This document shows, one piece after another, positions 8,253 through 16,683 of a stretch of 64,000 bases of DNA. The notes below the pieces were generated by a model. It was not told where the DNA came from and searched no databases. It worked only from the letters and a program-made list of their open reading frames with translations. Each line of letters starts with the position of its first letter. The first letter of the stretch is position 1. Origin of the DNA: Bin5 sp965200615 (GTDB lineage: Bacteria > Chloroflexota > Anaerolineae > Caldilineales > Caldilineaceae); the NCBI GenBank assembly GCA_965200615.1, contig OZ241377.1, forward strand, positions 4,402,001 through 4,466,000, written 5' to 3'. The translations under genes were made by a program, and so were the position numbers.

Positions 8253-8846
8253 ATGGCGGAAAGGCATAACAGAGTAAGCATGTCACCCGGCAAGTCCGCG
8301 GGCCACGGCAAGTACTTGATGTTGATTTCGTTGGCCTTGGACGGCATGCTGGACTCGGAAGAGAAAAAGCAACTTGACGGGCATCTGGATCAGTGCAGCG
8401 GGTGCCGTGCGCAGTGGGTCTTGTGGCAAGCTATCGACGAAAGGCTGCGTGCGGCTCCTGTGCCTGTGCCGGCGCCCGGTTTTTCCCGTTCGGTGGCGCA
8501 GCGGCTGGCCCAACAGGAGCGCCTGCGCAATCTGCGTATCGGCGTGATGCTGACCGTATTTACCCTGCTTGTCTGGTCGCTGGGTCTGGTCGGGGTCTGC
8601 GTTCTGACCGGTGCGCTCGTTTATACCAATCTGGACCACTTGGCGGAAACGGGTCTGTTCCTGAATGAGGTATGGGCGGTGGCGGGGGTAGTGGGACATT
8701 CTCTTTGGGAGGTAGTTGTCGAAATCACGGCGACGCCGGCCGCGCTGGGCGTTGCTTCGGCCTATCTATTCATCGCTGTCGCGGCGATTGCGGTATGGTG
8801 CATCATCATTCAGCGCACGACCCAACCTCTCCGTTCCCGGGGTTGA
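8253..8846 (+). CDS. Zinc-finger (zf-HC2) transmembrane anti-sigma factor
   Basis: A 197-residue protein with a cytoplasmic N-terminal anti-sigma zinc-binding domain: histidine and cysteines in 'LDGHLDQCSGCRAQW' (near residues 47-60). It is followed by a proline-rich linker and two hydrophobic segments (about 100-125 and 165-190). It should hold the ECF sigma factor at the membrane until a signal arrives. A perfect 'AGGAGG' ribosome site precedes the ATG at 8253. The gene order sigma, anti-sigma, membrane protein suggests one transcript. Confidence 0.88.
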   Translation: MAERHNRVSMSPGKSAGHGKYLMLISLALDGMLDSEEKKQLDGHLDQCSGCRAQWVLWQAIDERLRAAPVPVPAPGFSRSVAQRLAQQERLRNLRIGVMLTVFTLLVWSLGLVGVCVLTGALVYTNLDHLAETGLFLNEVWAVAGVVGHSLWEVVVEITATPAALGVASAYLFIAVAAIAVWCIIIQRTTQPLRSRG

Positions 8847-9014
8847 GAGGACTGAAGGAAGGGGCGTTGTGAGGCAATTTCAGATTCAACGTTGCAGAAC
8901 GAACGGCGCGTCGCGGATCTGTGCAAGATTGCGCAGTTCCATCAAGGGTGAACAAGCGGGTAGGGGAGTAATTGGCAGAGTGGCCCCGTCTCTTGTGTCG
9001 AAGAGGATTGCCGA

Positions 9015-10424
9015 ATGAAGTCGTTACGCAGGTCGGGATGCTGGACAACGTTCATTCTTATCTTCGCGCTGGGAACGTTCATATTTCTATTCACACAGTC
9101 CAGACAGGGGCGAAACGAATTCAGTGTCAGGCACGTGCAGCGCAACGTAACCATGTTCGGCGGCGACATGCGGATCGGTGAAGACGATCAGGTCATGGGA
9201 AACCTGCTGGTCGTAGGAGACGATCTGACTTTGGAAGGGCGAATTGGCGGCAATCTCGTTGTTGTCGGCGGCGACGTTGACCTGACCGGACACGCTCAAG
9301 TCGGCGGCAATGTCAGTGTGATTGGCGGAGATGCGGACGTTGAGGGATCCTCGGTGATCGGCGGCAACGTTGCTGCTGTTGGGGGCGACGTTGACCTGGC
9401 CGGACACGCACGCGTTGGCGGCAGTGTCAGAGTTGTCGGCGGGCGAATCAAGCAGGATCCGGCCGTGCACGTGGGCGGCGACACGAGCTCGCGCAACTAC
9501 ACGAATCGCGTCTCTCAGCAGAATCTTCATTCAGCGGCGCCACCTGCCTTACCGGACCCGCCCAAACAGTCTGATCCACCGATTGCGCAGGTCGTCGAAA
9601 GAGGAAGACCAGGAGAAAGAGCCCAGGCCCAAGTCGAGCTGCTTCGCGAGGCAACGGAGGCGGCGGCAGAGGAATGGGTAGAGGCAGCGCGTGCCCAGGC
9701 GGCTTCCAATCGGACGCCCTGGTTCCTTGTATTTCTCGGAAAGCTGGTACAGGCCTTTTTGTGGACGCTGCTTATCACCGGTCTTGTTCTGCTGTTTAAC
9801 TGGTTGCTCCCCAAGCAGGTGAAAGCAGTTTCCAAGACCGCGGAAAAGGAGACGGCGCTCAGTTTCGCCACTGGAGTGATCGGAATTGTGGGATCGGCTA
9901 TTCTGACAGCCATCCTGACGATCACCATCTGCTTTGCCTTGCTTGCGTTGCCGCTTCTGGCCCTGTTGGCGTTGGTAGTGCTTTGCGGGTGGACGGTAAC
10001 TTGCTACTGGTTGGGCCGCCGCCTGGATGAGCTTGTCGCGGGTCAGGGCGAACTCGCCTGGAATCCGATGATTTCGGTGGGGCTGAGCTCGCTGGTCATC
10101 ACCGGCGTCACAGCCTTTTCCTGGGTGATCTTTCCCTGCCTGGGCTTTATCGTAGCCCTGCTTATCGGCTCCACCGGAACGGGTGCGGCAGTTGTGCATG
10201 TTGCGCGGGGCTCCGGACGCCTTCCCGGGGCCGGGCCGCTTCCCGGCCCGGAAGGTCCTGAGCCGGACAGCGAGGAGACAGCGACAGACAGCGGTGCAGG
10301 TTCCGCGGCGCAGAGCCCTGGCTTGTCGGAACCAGGCGACGAAGCCGCCAGGTGGCAGGACGACGAGCAGATCGAAACCGGAGAAGTGGAGAGCCCGCCT
10401 GAAAATGGAAAGCAGGGGGACTGA
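9015..10424 (+). CDS. Bactofilin-like (polymer-forming) membrane protein
   Basis: A 469-residue protein. A signal or anchor helix at residues 8-25 is followed by about six short repeats of the form 'GGN-V-VVGGDVDL-GHA-V' (residues 50-150), which predict a right- or left-handed beta-helix like that of bactofilin or polymer-forming cytoskeletal domains. A charged helical linker then leads to four hydrophobic segments (about 235-260, 290-330, 355-390) and a polar, acidic C-tail. The beta-helix probably lies outside the membrane after the first helix. It sits immediately downstream of the sigma/anti-sigma pair and is a likely target of it. Confidence 0.78.
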   Translation: MKSLRRSGCWTTFILIFALGTFIFLFTQSRQGRNEFSVRHVQRNVTMFGGDMRIGEDDQVMGNLLVVGDDLTLEGRIGGNLVVVGGDVDLTGHAQVGGNVSVIGGDADVEGSSVIGGNVAAVGGDVDLAGHARVGGSVRVVGGRIKQDPAVHVGGDTSSRNYTNRVSQQNLHSAAPPALPDPPKQSDPPIAQVVERGRPGERAQAQVELLREATEAAAEEWVEAARAQAASNRTPWFLVFLGKLVQAFLWTLLITGLVLLFNWLLPKQVKAVSKTAEKETALSFATGVIGIVGSAILTAILTITICFALLALPLLALLALVVLCGWTVTCYWLGRRLDELVAGQGELAWNPMISVGLSSLVITGVTAFSWVIFPCLGFIVALLIGSTGTGAAVVHVARGSGRLPGAGPLPGPEGPEPDSEETATDSGAGSAAQSPGLSEPGDEAARWQDDEQIETGEVESPPENGKQGD

Positions 10425-10809
10425 AGTATCACCACGTGAGGATTCCACATCGCAGGACGAACCGGACGATCTGACCCGTGTGATGGGCATCGGCGCAGTC
10501 TTTTCCAGGCGGCTGCGGGACGCCGGGATTGACAGATTTTCCCAGTTGGCTGCTCTGCGTCCCGTGTGGAACGAGAGCGCTTGCGGGAGAAGGCAAGAGA
10601 GCTGGCCGACCAGCGGTAGGGGGCAGCGATCAAGCGCGACTCAGCTTGCGATAGGTGATACGATGGGGCCGCGAAGCCGCGGGGCCGAGGCGGCGGACTC
10701 TGTCCTCTTCGTATTCGCTGTAGTTTCCGGGAAACCAGAACACGTCGCTGTCACCTTCAAAGGCAAGTATGTGGGTAGCAACGCGATCCAAGAACCAACG
10801 ATCGTGTGA
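10405..10809 (+). CDS. Small helix-hairpin-helix ORF, reading frame doubtful
   Basis: The ATG at 10405 overlaps the last 20 bases of the bactofilin-like gene. The first half encodes a helix-hairpin-helix: 'DDLTRVMGIGAVFSRRL' followed by 'AGIDRFSQLAALRP', a module found in DUF4332-like and L21/NuoE-tail proteins. After that the open frame turns to low-complexity sequence and runs 180 bases into the convergent ettA gene. The -1 frame instead gives a plausible charged helix ('VERERLREKARELADQ') that stops at 10619, just before ettA. A frameshift near 10550-10560, real or by sequencing, is likely. Confidence 0.45.
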   Translation: MESRGTEVSPREDSTSQDEPDDLTRVMGIGAVFSRRLRDAGIDRFSQLAALRPVWNESACGRRQESWPTSGRGQRSSATQLAIGDTMGPRSRGAEAADSVLFVFAVVSGKPEHVAVTFKGKYVGSNAIQEPTIV

Positions 10810-12309
10810 GATAACCATTACGGTACCGGCGAAAGTTTCCAGAGCATCTTCCAGCGCCCGCAACGTATTGACGTCCAGGTCATTGCTCGGCTCGTCCAGT
10901 AGGATTACGTTGGCCCCGGTCTTCAGAAGTTTGGCCAGATGGACCCGGTTACGCTCGCCCCCTGACAGCGCGCCGACCTTCTTCTGCTGGTCCTGCCCGC
11001 TGAAGGTAAAGCGGGCGACGTAGGCGCGACTGTTCACCTGCCGGTTGCCCAATAGCAGCTGCTCATTCCCGCCGCTGATCTCCTCCCAGACGCTTTTTTC
11101 AGAGTCGAGGCTGTCGCGGCTCTGGTCAACGTAGGCGAGTGTAACCGTTTCACCGTGCTGCACACGACCACTGTCAGGCGTTTCTGCGCCGGTCAGGAGT
11201 CGAAACAGAGTCGTTTTGCCGGCCCCGTTGGCGCCAATTATGCCCACGATTGCGCCCGGCGGAATGTCGAGCGTGAGTTCCTCGAAGAGCAGGTTTTCGC
11301 CGAATCCTTTTGTCAGAGATTCAGTCCTTATTACCAGATCGCCCAGGCGGGGGCCGGGCGGGATGTAGATCTCTCTGTCCTCGCGCGCTTTTTCGAACGC
11401 CTGGCTGAGCAGATCGTTGTAGGCGTTGACGCGCGACTTGCGCTTTGTCTGCTGGGCTTTGGATGACATGTTCAGCCACTCCAGCTCTCTTTGCAGCGTT
11501 TTCTGGCGGGCGCCCTCTTGCTTTTCCTCCTGTGCAAGGCGCTGTTGCTTTTGTTGCAGCCAGCCTGAGTAGTTGCCCCGCCAGGGAATGCCGTGCCCGC
11601 GATCGAGTTCGAGGATCCAGCCGGCTACGTTGTCGAGAAAGTAGCGATCGTGGGTAACGGCGATGACCGTGCCCGCGTACTCCTGAAGATGGCGTTCCAG
11701 CCAGGCAACGGATTGCGCGTCCAGGTGGTTGGTGGGCTCGTCCAGGAGGAGGATGTCCGGCTTTTTCAGGAGCAGCCTCGTCAGCGCGACACGCCGCAGT
11801 TCACCACCGGAAAGGACAGCCACGGGGGTTTCGCCAGGAGGACAGCGCAGCGCGTCCATCGCCAGTTCAAGGCGGCTGTCCAGGTCCCAGGCGTCCAGTG
11901 CGTCCAGTTGGTCCTGCACGGCGCCCTGCCGCTCGATGAGCTTGTCCATCTCTTCGGGCGTGAGGTCTTCATTGAAGCGGGCATTGATGGCGTCAAACTC
12001 GGCAAGGGCATCAACCGCTTCCTGCGCGCCCTCTTCTACGATCTCTCGAACTGTTTTGGATGGGTCGAGAACCGGCTCCTGGGGCAGAAAGCCGCGCGTA
12101 TAGCCTTCGGCAAGAACTGTTTCGCCGTCGAACTGGTTTTCCTCACCCGCCATGATTCGGAGTAGCGTGGATTTTCCGGCCCCGTTCAGGCCCAGAACAC
12201 CGATCTTTGCCCCCAGGAAAAACCCCAGGCTGATGTCTCGGAGAACGCGCTGGTTGGGGCCATAGCTCTGGCCGACGCCTACCATCGAGTAGATAATCTT
12301 GTCGCTCAT
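10630..12309 (-). CDS. ettA: Energy-dependent translational throttle protein EttA (ABC-F)
   Basis: 559 residues, the normal EttA length. Two ABC ATPase cassettes: Walker A 'GLNGAGKST' and 'GANGAGKTT', signatures 'LSGGELRRVAL' and 'LSGGERNRVHL', Walker B 'LLLDEPTNHLD' and 'ILLDEPSNDLD'. The inter-domain linker is charged and helical ('KRKSRVNAYNDLL'). No membrane segment is present, as expected for ABC-F proteins, which act at the ribosomal E site; EttA restrains early elongation when ATP is low. It is convergent with the helix-hairpin-helix ORF and divergent from the phosphoesterase gene. Confidence 0.95.
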   Translation of the reverse strand: MSDKIIYSMVGVGQSYGPNQRVLRDISLGFFLGAKIGVLGLNGAGKSTLLRIMAGEENQFDGETVLAEGYTRGFLPQEPVLDPSKTVREIVEEGAQEAVDALAEFDAINARFNEDLTPEEMDKLIERQGAVQDQLDALDAWDLDSRLELAMDALRCPPGETPVAVLSGGELRRVALTRLLLKKPDILLLDEPTNHLDAQSVAWLERHLQEYAGTVIAVTHDRYFLDNVAGWILELDRGHGIPWRGNYSGWLQQKQQRLAQEEKQEGARQKTLQRELEWLNMSSKAQQTKRKSRVNAYNDLLSQAFEKAREDREIYIPPGPRLGDLVIRTESLTKGFGENLLFEELTLDIPPGAIVGIIGANGAGKTTLFRLLTGAETPDSGRVQHGETVTLAYVDQSRDSLDSEKSVWEEISGGNEQLLLGNRQVNSRAYVARFTFSGQDQQKKVGALSGGERNRVHLAKLLKTGANVILLDEPSNDLDVNTLRALEDALETFAGTVMVISHDRWFLDRVATHILAFEGDSDVFWFPGNYSEYEEDRVRRLGPAASRPHRITYRKLSRA

Positions 12310-12452
12310 CTCGATATTCTTTCCAATCTTGTGTTTGTTCAGCGACCATCAGGCGTTTATCATAGGACCTTGCATACCGACGTCGATCCTGTCCGCTGGC
12401 TCCGGAGATTACACATTCAATATATAGCCCCTAATGGGAAGGCGCAACAACA

Positions 12453-13241
12453 ATGACCGACATGACCTTTGTCCATCTGTCCGACCTGCACATATTGTCC
12501 AACGACGATGATCTGCTCTACGGACGGCGGACTACTGACAAGCTGCGCGGCATCATGGAGCTTATCCGAAACATGGACGTCAGTCCCGACTTCTTCATAC
12601 TGAGCGGTGATCTGGTCAACGATGGGCAAGAGGCAGAATACAGAATGCTAAACACAGTTCTGGATGAGCTGCGAGAGTTCGGCGCGCCTCTGATTCTCGG
12701 CCTGGGGAATCACGATTGCCGGATTCACTTTCGCCGGATTGTGCTGGGAGAAGAGGCCGGGGACGAATCGCAACGCTACTACCATAGCGCCATGGTCGGC
12801 GGCCTGCGAGTGATCATGTTGGACAGCAAGTTGCCGGACGCCGTCTATGGCGACCTTGACGAGCCTCAACTGGCGTGGCTGGCAGAAGAGTTGCGAAAAC
12901 CGGCTCCGCTCGGCAATCTGATTGCCATTCACCACCCGCCCGTTTTCAGCACAGTTGAGCCGCTGAGCGATCATTGCCTGAACAACCCGGATGGACTGGC
13001 GAAGGCAATTGCCGGTCACCATGTTCACGCCCTTCTGAGCGGGCACATACATTACTCCCATGTCACGCCGTTTCAGGATACGATTTCGATCACGACGCCT
13101 GCTACCGCCTACATACTTGACCCGGGTTCACAGAAGGATACCCGCCAAAGAGACGGCTGGGGATTCACGCTCGGCTCGCTGCGCGGCGGGCAACTCTACG
13201 CGAATCCGATTTCCATGCATGGGCAGCCGGTACAAGACTGA
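12453..13241 (+). CDS. Calcineurin-like metallophosphoesterase (Icc/CpdA-like)
   Basis: A 262-residue dinuclear metallophosphoesterase. Motifs in order: 'LSDLHI' (residue 9), 'LSGDLVNDG' (near 50), 'GLGNHD' (near 84), 'AIHHPP' (near 153) and 'LSGHIHYS' (near 192). This is the order and spacing of the Icc/CpdA class III phosphodiesterases, which act on cyclic nucleotides or phosphodiesters. The true substrate is unknown. A 'GGGAAGG' sequence precedes the ATG. It reads away from ettA, and a good promoter for the next gene lies downstream of its stop. Confidence 0.85.
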   Translation: MTDMTFVHLSDLHILSNDDDLLYGRRTTDKLRGIMELIRNMDVSPDFFILSGDLVNDGQEAEYRMLNTVLDELREFGAPLILGLGNHDCRIHFRRIVLGEEAGDESQRYYHSAMVGGLRVIMLDSKLPDAVYGDLDEPQLAWLAEELRKPAPLGNLIAIHHPPVFSTVEPLSDHCLNNPDGLAKAIAGHHVHALLSGHIHYSHVTPFQDTISITTPATAYILDPGSQKDTRQRDGWGFTLGSLRGGQLYANPISMHGQPVQD

Positions 13242-13363
13242 ATTACGCTGCATCCCCATTGTTGCATTCTGTCGGGGCCGCTTTTCCCCTTTTTCCTCCG
13301 GTCGGAAGCCGAAAGACAAGCATGCAACACCTTCGTTGCAAATTCGCGCCCTTCGCCGGCTTC

Positions 13364-13392
13364 TTGCAATCGTGCCTCGGCGGTTGTATACT
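13364..13392 (+). promoter_or_regulatory. Sigma-70 promoter, now separated from its gene by an IS
   Basis: TTGCAA at 13364-13369 and TATACT at 13387-13392 with a 17-base spacer. The next gene on this strand in the uninterrupted arrangement is the CDP-alcohol phosphatidyltransferase at 14323, but the IS element (13429-14296) lies between. The predicted transcript start is about 30 bases before the IS. Confidence 0.6.
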
Positions 13393-13464
13393 GCTCCCGA
13401 CCTGTCCAAACCTATTCCACCTGCCTAAGAGGCTGTTTGAAAAGTAAAGGCTGTCGGCCAAATT

Positions 13465-13740
13465 GTGGTATACGTAGTCTCTGTGAAAACAAAACGATAC
13501 CCAACAGATTTGACTGACAGCCAGTGGCTTATTATCCAGCATCTGATTCCCGCAGCCAAACCGGGCGGGCGACCACGCAGCCTGGATATGCGTCTGGTGG
13601 TTGATGCCATTCTCTACCTGACTGTGGGTGGCATCCAGTGGCGGATGCTGCCGAGTGATTTTCCGCCGTGGCAGAGGGCAGAGTGTTTACACCTACTTCA
13701 GGCAGTGGCGGGACGATGGCGCCTGGCGCAGGTTGCATGA
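13465..13740 (+). CDS. IS5-family transposase, N-terminal frame
   Basis: The first part of the transposase carries the DUF4096-like N-terminal domain ('DLTDSQWLIIQHLIP', 'GGIQWRMLPSDFPPWQ'). A GTG at 13483, just before the 'KTKRYPTDLTD' segment, is an equally good start. The true homologous sequence stops at 'DFPPWQ' (about 13674); what follows in this frame is out-of-frame tail. A near-perfect 7-base tandem duplication (13672-13685, CAGAGGG then CAGAGTG) pushes the rest into the next frame. No classical slippery motif was seen at the junction, so this copy is probably defective. Confidence 0.8.
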   Translation: MVYVVSVKTKRYPTDLTDSQWLIIQHLIPAAKPGGRPRSLDMRLVVDAILYLTVGGIQWRMLPSDFPPWQRAECLHLLQAVAGRWRLAQVA

Positions 13741-14278
13741 CACGCTCAGAGTGCGGGTTCGTCATCGAAGCGGACGACACAAGCATCCAACGGCTGGCAG
13801 TATCGATAGTCAGACAGTCAAGACTGGCCATACACCGGCAGGTGTGCGAGGCTACGATGGCGGTAAACGCATCACGGGACGGAAACGGCATCTTCTTGTC
13901 GATACGCTGGGACTCACATTGGCCGTCCTGGTCACTGCTGCCGACCTGCCTGACCGCGATGGGGCACGGCAACTGCTCAGACGAGGCTGCGGTTTCGGCC
14001 AGAAACTGCGTCTTATCTGGGTTGACGGCGCCTATCGCGGCTCTTTGCAGAGATGGGTTGCGCAGCGTTTTCGCTTCCGCCTTCAACCTGTCCTCCGCCC
14101 GCAAGAACAAAAAGGTTTCTCCGTATTGCCCCGTCGTTGGGTGGTGGAGCGCACCTTCGCTTGGCTTGGCCTCAATCGTCGCCTCTGTAAAGACTATGAA
14201 CGACTGCCCGAAAGCAGTGTCGCCTTTATCCATATCGCTATGATTCGTCTCATGGTACGCCGCCTGGCACCCAATTGA
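13628..14278 (+). CDS. IS5-family transposase, catalytic (DDE) frame
   Basis: The second part resumes the homology at 'SVYTYFRQWRDDGAWRRLHD' (from about 13682). It holds the complete DDE set: first aspartate in 'GSIDSQTVKTG', second in 'LIWVDGAYRG', and glutamate in 'VVERTFAWLGLNRRL'. Codons before 13682 in this frame are not homologous, so this part has no start of its own and depends on frame fusion with the upstream frame. Removing the 7-base duplication would restore one continuous transposase of about 265 residues. Confidence 0.85.
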   Translation: MASSGGCCRVIFRRGRGQSVYTYFRQWRDDGAWRRLHDTLRVRVRHRSGRHKHPTAGSIDSQTVKTGHTPAGVRGYDGGKRITGRKRHLLVDTLGLTLAVLVTAADLPDRDGARQLLRRGCGFGQKLRLIWVDGAYRGSLQRWVAQRFRFRLQPVLRPQEQKGFSVLPRRWVVERTFAWLGLNRRLCKDYERLPESSVAFIHIAMIRLMVRRLAPN

Positions 14279-14322
14279 CCCTTTTCAAACAGCTTCTAAG
14301 AGATACTGAAAGAAGTCGATCG

Positions 14323-14919
14323 ATGTTGGCGAAGCACGTTCGGCCAATGCTTTCTTCTGCGGTGGGCGCAATCGTTCGCTGGCTGCATGGCATCGGCGTG
14401 ACTCCGAACATGGTCTCTTTAGCCGGCTTTGCGTTGACAATCGGCGCGGCGGCCATGTTGGCCGCGGGTAGTCTGCGTATCGGCGGGGGTGTGCTGTGGG
14501 TGGCAGCGATGTTCGATATGGTTGACGGCGCCCTGGCGCGTCTAAGCCAAGCGGAGAGCAAGTTCGGCGCCTTTCTGGACAGCACACTGGACCGTTACTC
14601 AGAAAGCATCACATTCCTGGGGCTGGCCATATTTTTCGCCAATCAGAGTAACGCTCAGACCCACCTCCTTCTGATCTTCCTGACACTGGTCGGCTCCTGG
14701 GCGGTCAGCTACACCCGGGCCAGGGCCGAAGGGCTTGATGTCGAATGTAAGGCAGGGATTCTACAGAGACCGGAGCGTCTCGTCCTGCTCATTGCCGGGC
14801 TGATTCTGGAGCTTGTGCTGCCCGTCTTGTGGGTGCTGGCGGTGATGACGAACATCACTGCGGTCCAGCGCATCCATGAAGTCTACGTGCGTACGTCGAC
14901 ACCCCGAAGCAAGGAGTGA
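14323..14919 (+). CDS. CDP-alcohol phosphatidyltransferase family enzyme
   Basis: A 198-residue membrane enzyme that transfers a phosphatidyl group from CDP-diacylglycerol to an alcohol. The family signature D-G-x2-A-R-x8-G-x3-D-x3-D is complete: 'DGALARLSQ' and 'GAFLDSTLDRYSE' (residues 66-90). Several hydrophobic helices follow. The ATG at 14323 is preferred over a TTG at 14275 inside the IS because a purine-rich ribosome site (AAAGAAG) lies just before it and the signature region starts at the right distance. The alcohol (inositol phosphate, glycerol phosphate or other) cannot be decided. The IS element ends 27 bases upstream. Confidence 0.87.
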   Translation: MLAKHVRPMLSSAVGAIVRWLHGIGVTPNMVSLAGFALTIGAAAMLAAGSLRIGGGVLWVAAMFDMVDGALARLSQAESKFGAFLDSTLDRYSESITFLGLAIFFANQSNAQTHLLLIFLTLVGSWAVSYTRARAEGLDVECKAGILQRPERLVLLIAGLILELVLPVLWVLAVMTNITAVQRIHEVYVRTSTPRSKE

Positions 14920-15182
14920 GCAGGCAACTGAGTCAGGCGGATCCTGCCTCCTCAGTGTGTGCGTTCTGAAGACGCCCCGCCCCGTTTTGCCTGTTTTCCC
15001 GGCAAGTCTTCCTATTGGCGGAAATGCCCAATTCAGTATAGACTTTGGGGAATGGTTGCGCGAGGCGCGACCGTTGTTGTCCTGTGTGACCTGACATTTG
15101 GCTGGCACACCCGTTCTAGGCTAGAATAGGCTTCGGTGTCTCCGCAGATCGCCGAATTAGCGAAGCAAACGGGAAAGACTAC

Positions 15183-16577
15183 GTGTTTGAAAGTTTGTCT
15201 GACAAGCTGCAAGGCGTTTTTGAGAATCTGGCCACTCGCGGCAGGCTCTCAGAGCGCGATGTGAACGCGGCACTGCGTGAAGTACGGTTGGCTCTTCTTG
15301 AGGCCGATGTCAATTATAAGGTTGTCAGAGAGTTCGTCGGGCGGATTAAGGAACGGGCAATCGGTTTGGAGGTGATGGAAAGCCTCACGCCGGCTCAACA
15401 GGTCGTCAAGATCGTCAACGAGGAGTTAGTCAAGCTTCTGGGTGATCCGGCACCGCTGAATCTGTCCGGGCCGCCGCCTCTCGTTCTCATGCTGGTTGGT
15501 TTGCAGGGTGCGGGCAAGACGACGATGGCCGCCAAACTTGCGCTGCGTCTTCGCAAGCAGGGGCAGCGCCCTCTGCTGGTCGCAGCTGACATTTACCGAC
15601 CGGCGGCGATCGCGCAGCTGGAGACTTTGGGCCGGCAGATCGATATCCCAGTCCACAACGAAGGAACGGAGGTCGCGCCCAGCAGTATCGTCAAGAATGC
15701 GATGCGAATTGCCCGGGAGAAAGCCTATACCGTCCTGATTCTGGACACGGCCGGCCGATTGCAGATTGACGAGGCGATGATGCAGGAGTTGGAGCAGATT
15801 CGCCTGGTGGCGCGACCAGCGGATGTCCTGCTTGTGGTCGACGCCATGACGGGGCAGGAGGCTGTGTCCGTTGCTCAGGGCTTCCACGAGCGGGTACCGG
15901 TGACGGGGCTGGTTATGACAAAGATTGATGGGGATGCCAGGGGCGGGGCGGCGCTCAGCATCCGCCAGGTAACGGGCGTTCCCATCAAATTTCTTGGCAC
16001 GAGCGAAAAGATGGACGGGCTCGAACCGTTCCATTCGGACCGGCTGGCAGGGCGAATCCTCGGCATGGGCGACGTGCTCACGCTAATCGAGAAGGCCTCG
16101 GACGGCATCAGTGAAGAGGATGCCCTGGCGATGGAAGAGAGGTTGGCCGGAGGTCAGTTCGATTTTGAAGATTTCCGCGATCAGCTGCAGAAGCTTCAGC
16201 GACTGGGCTCAATCCAGGACCTCTTGAAGATGGTTCCGGGCATGGGTCAGATGGCCAAGCAGCTTGACGGCCAGGACCTCAATTCCGATCTAAAGCAGAT
16301 CGAAGCTATCATAAATAGCATGACGACGCAGGAAAGACGCCTGCCCACCGTGCTCAATGCGAGCCGGCGCCGGCGGATCGCAAGGGGAAGTGGCACAACC
16401 GTTGAGGACGTCAATCAGCTCATCAAACGTTTCCGCGACATGCAGAAGATGATGAAGCAGGCGGGCATGCTCGGCGATCAGCGTGGAACGAAGCAGAGGC
16501 GGCGACGGCGACGGCGTCACCGCGAACCGGATTCCGAGGGAATTCTGGCATCGTTGCGTCAGGGACGCCTTTCTTGA
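15183..16577 (+). CDS. ffh: Signal recognition particle protein Ffh
   Basis: A 464-residue SRP GTPase. The N domain occupies residues 1-95. The G domain has 'GLQGAGKTTMAAKLA' near 107, 'DTAGRLQID' near 190 and 'TKIDGDARGG' near 248. A methionine-rich M domain (about 330-440) binds SRP RNA and signal peptides. The C-tail has a run of arginines. The start is GTG at 15183. It binds ribosomes making membrane or secreted proteins and docks with FtsY, encoded at 23451. A weak promoter-like TTGGCT...TAGAAT pair (18-base spacer) lies about 60 bases upstream. It leads the group with rpsP, khpA and rimM. Confidence 0.96.
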   Translation: MFESLSDKLQGVFENLATRGRLSERDVNAALREVRLALLEADVNYKVVREFVGRIKERAIGLEVMESLTPAQQVVKIVNEELVKLLGDPAPLNLSGPPPLVLMLVGLQGAGKTTMAAKLALRLRKQGQRPLLVAADIYRPAAIAQLETLGRQIDIPVHNEGTEVAPSSIVKNAMRIAREKAYTVLILDTAGRLQIDEAMMQELEQIRLVARPADVLLVVDAMTGQEAVSVAQGFHERVPVTGLVMTKIDGDARGGAALSIRQVTGVPIKFLGTSEKMDGLEPFHSDRLAGRILGMGDVLTLIEKASDGISEEDALAMEERLAGGQFDFEDFRDQLQKLQRLGSIQDLLKMVPGMGQMAKQLDGQDLNSDLKQIEAIINSMTTQERRLPTVLNASRRRRIARGSGTTVEDVNQLIKRFRDMQKMMKQAGMLGDQRGTKQRRRRRRRHREPDSEGILASLRQGRLS

Positions 16578-16683
16578 AGGAATCGATTATAAAGAAGCTG
16601 TAGCGTAAATGCAGGCCGGGCTCGTAACCGGTGAACTGATATATTGTTATGATTGAGAGCCAGTAACCAAGGAGTAGCAATCA

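Larger units (their letters stand above)
13429..14296 (+). mobile_element. IS5-family insertion sequence (IS1031/IS427-like), 868 bp
   Basis: Terminal inverted repeats of 16 bases at 13429-13444 and 14281-14296 match at 15 positions (core GCTGTTTGAAAAG). A direct repeat TAA flanks both ends (13426-13428 and 14297-14299), fitting the TNA-type target duplication known for IS1031-group elements. The transposase fills the interior in two frames. The intact ends and target duplication imply a fairly recent insertion. It lies between a promoter and the CDP-alcohol phosphatidyltransferase gene. Confidence 0.92.

Noticed and set aside
14920..15182. Possible SRP RNA gene upstream of ffh
   Set aside because: The conserved SRP domain IV tetraloop and its asymmetric loop were not found in this gap.
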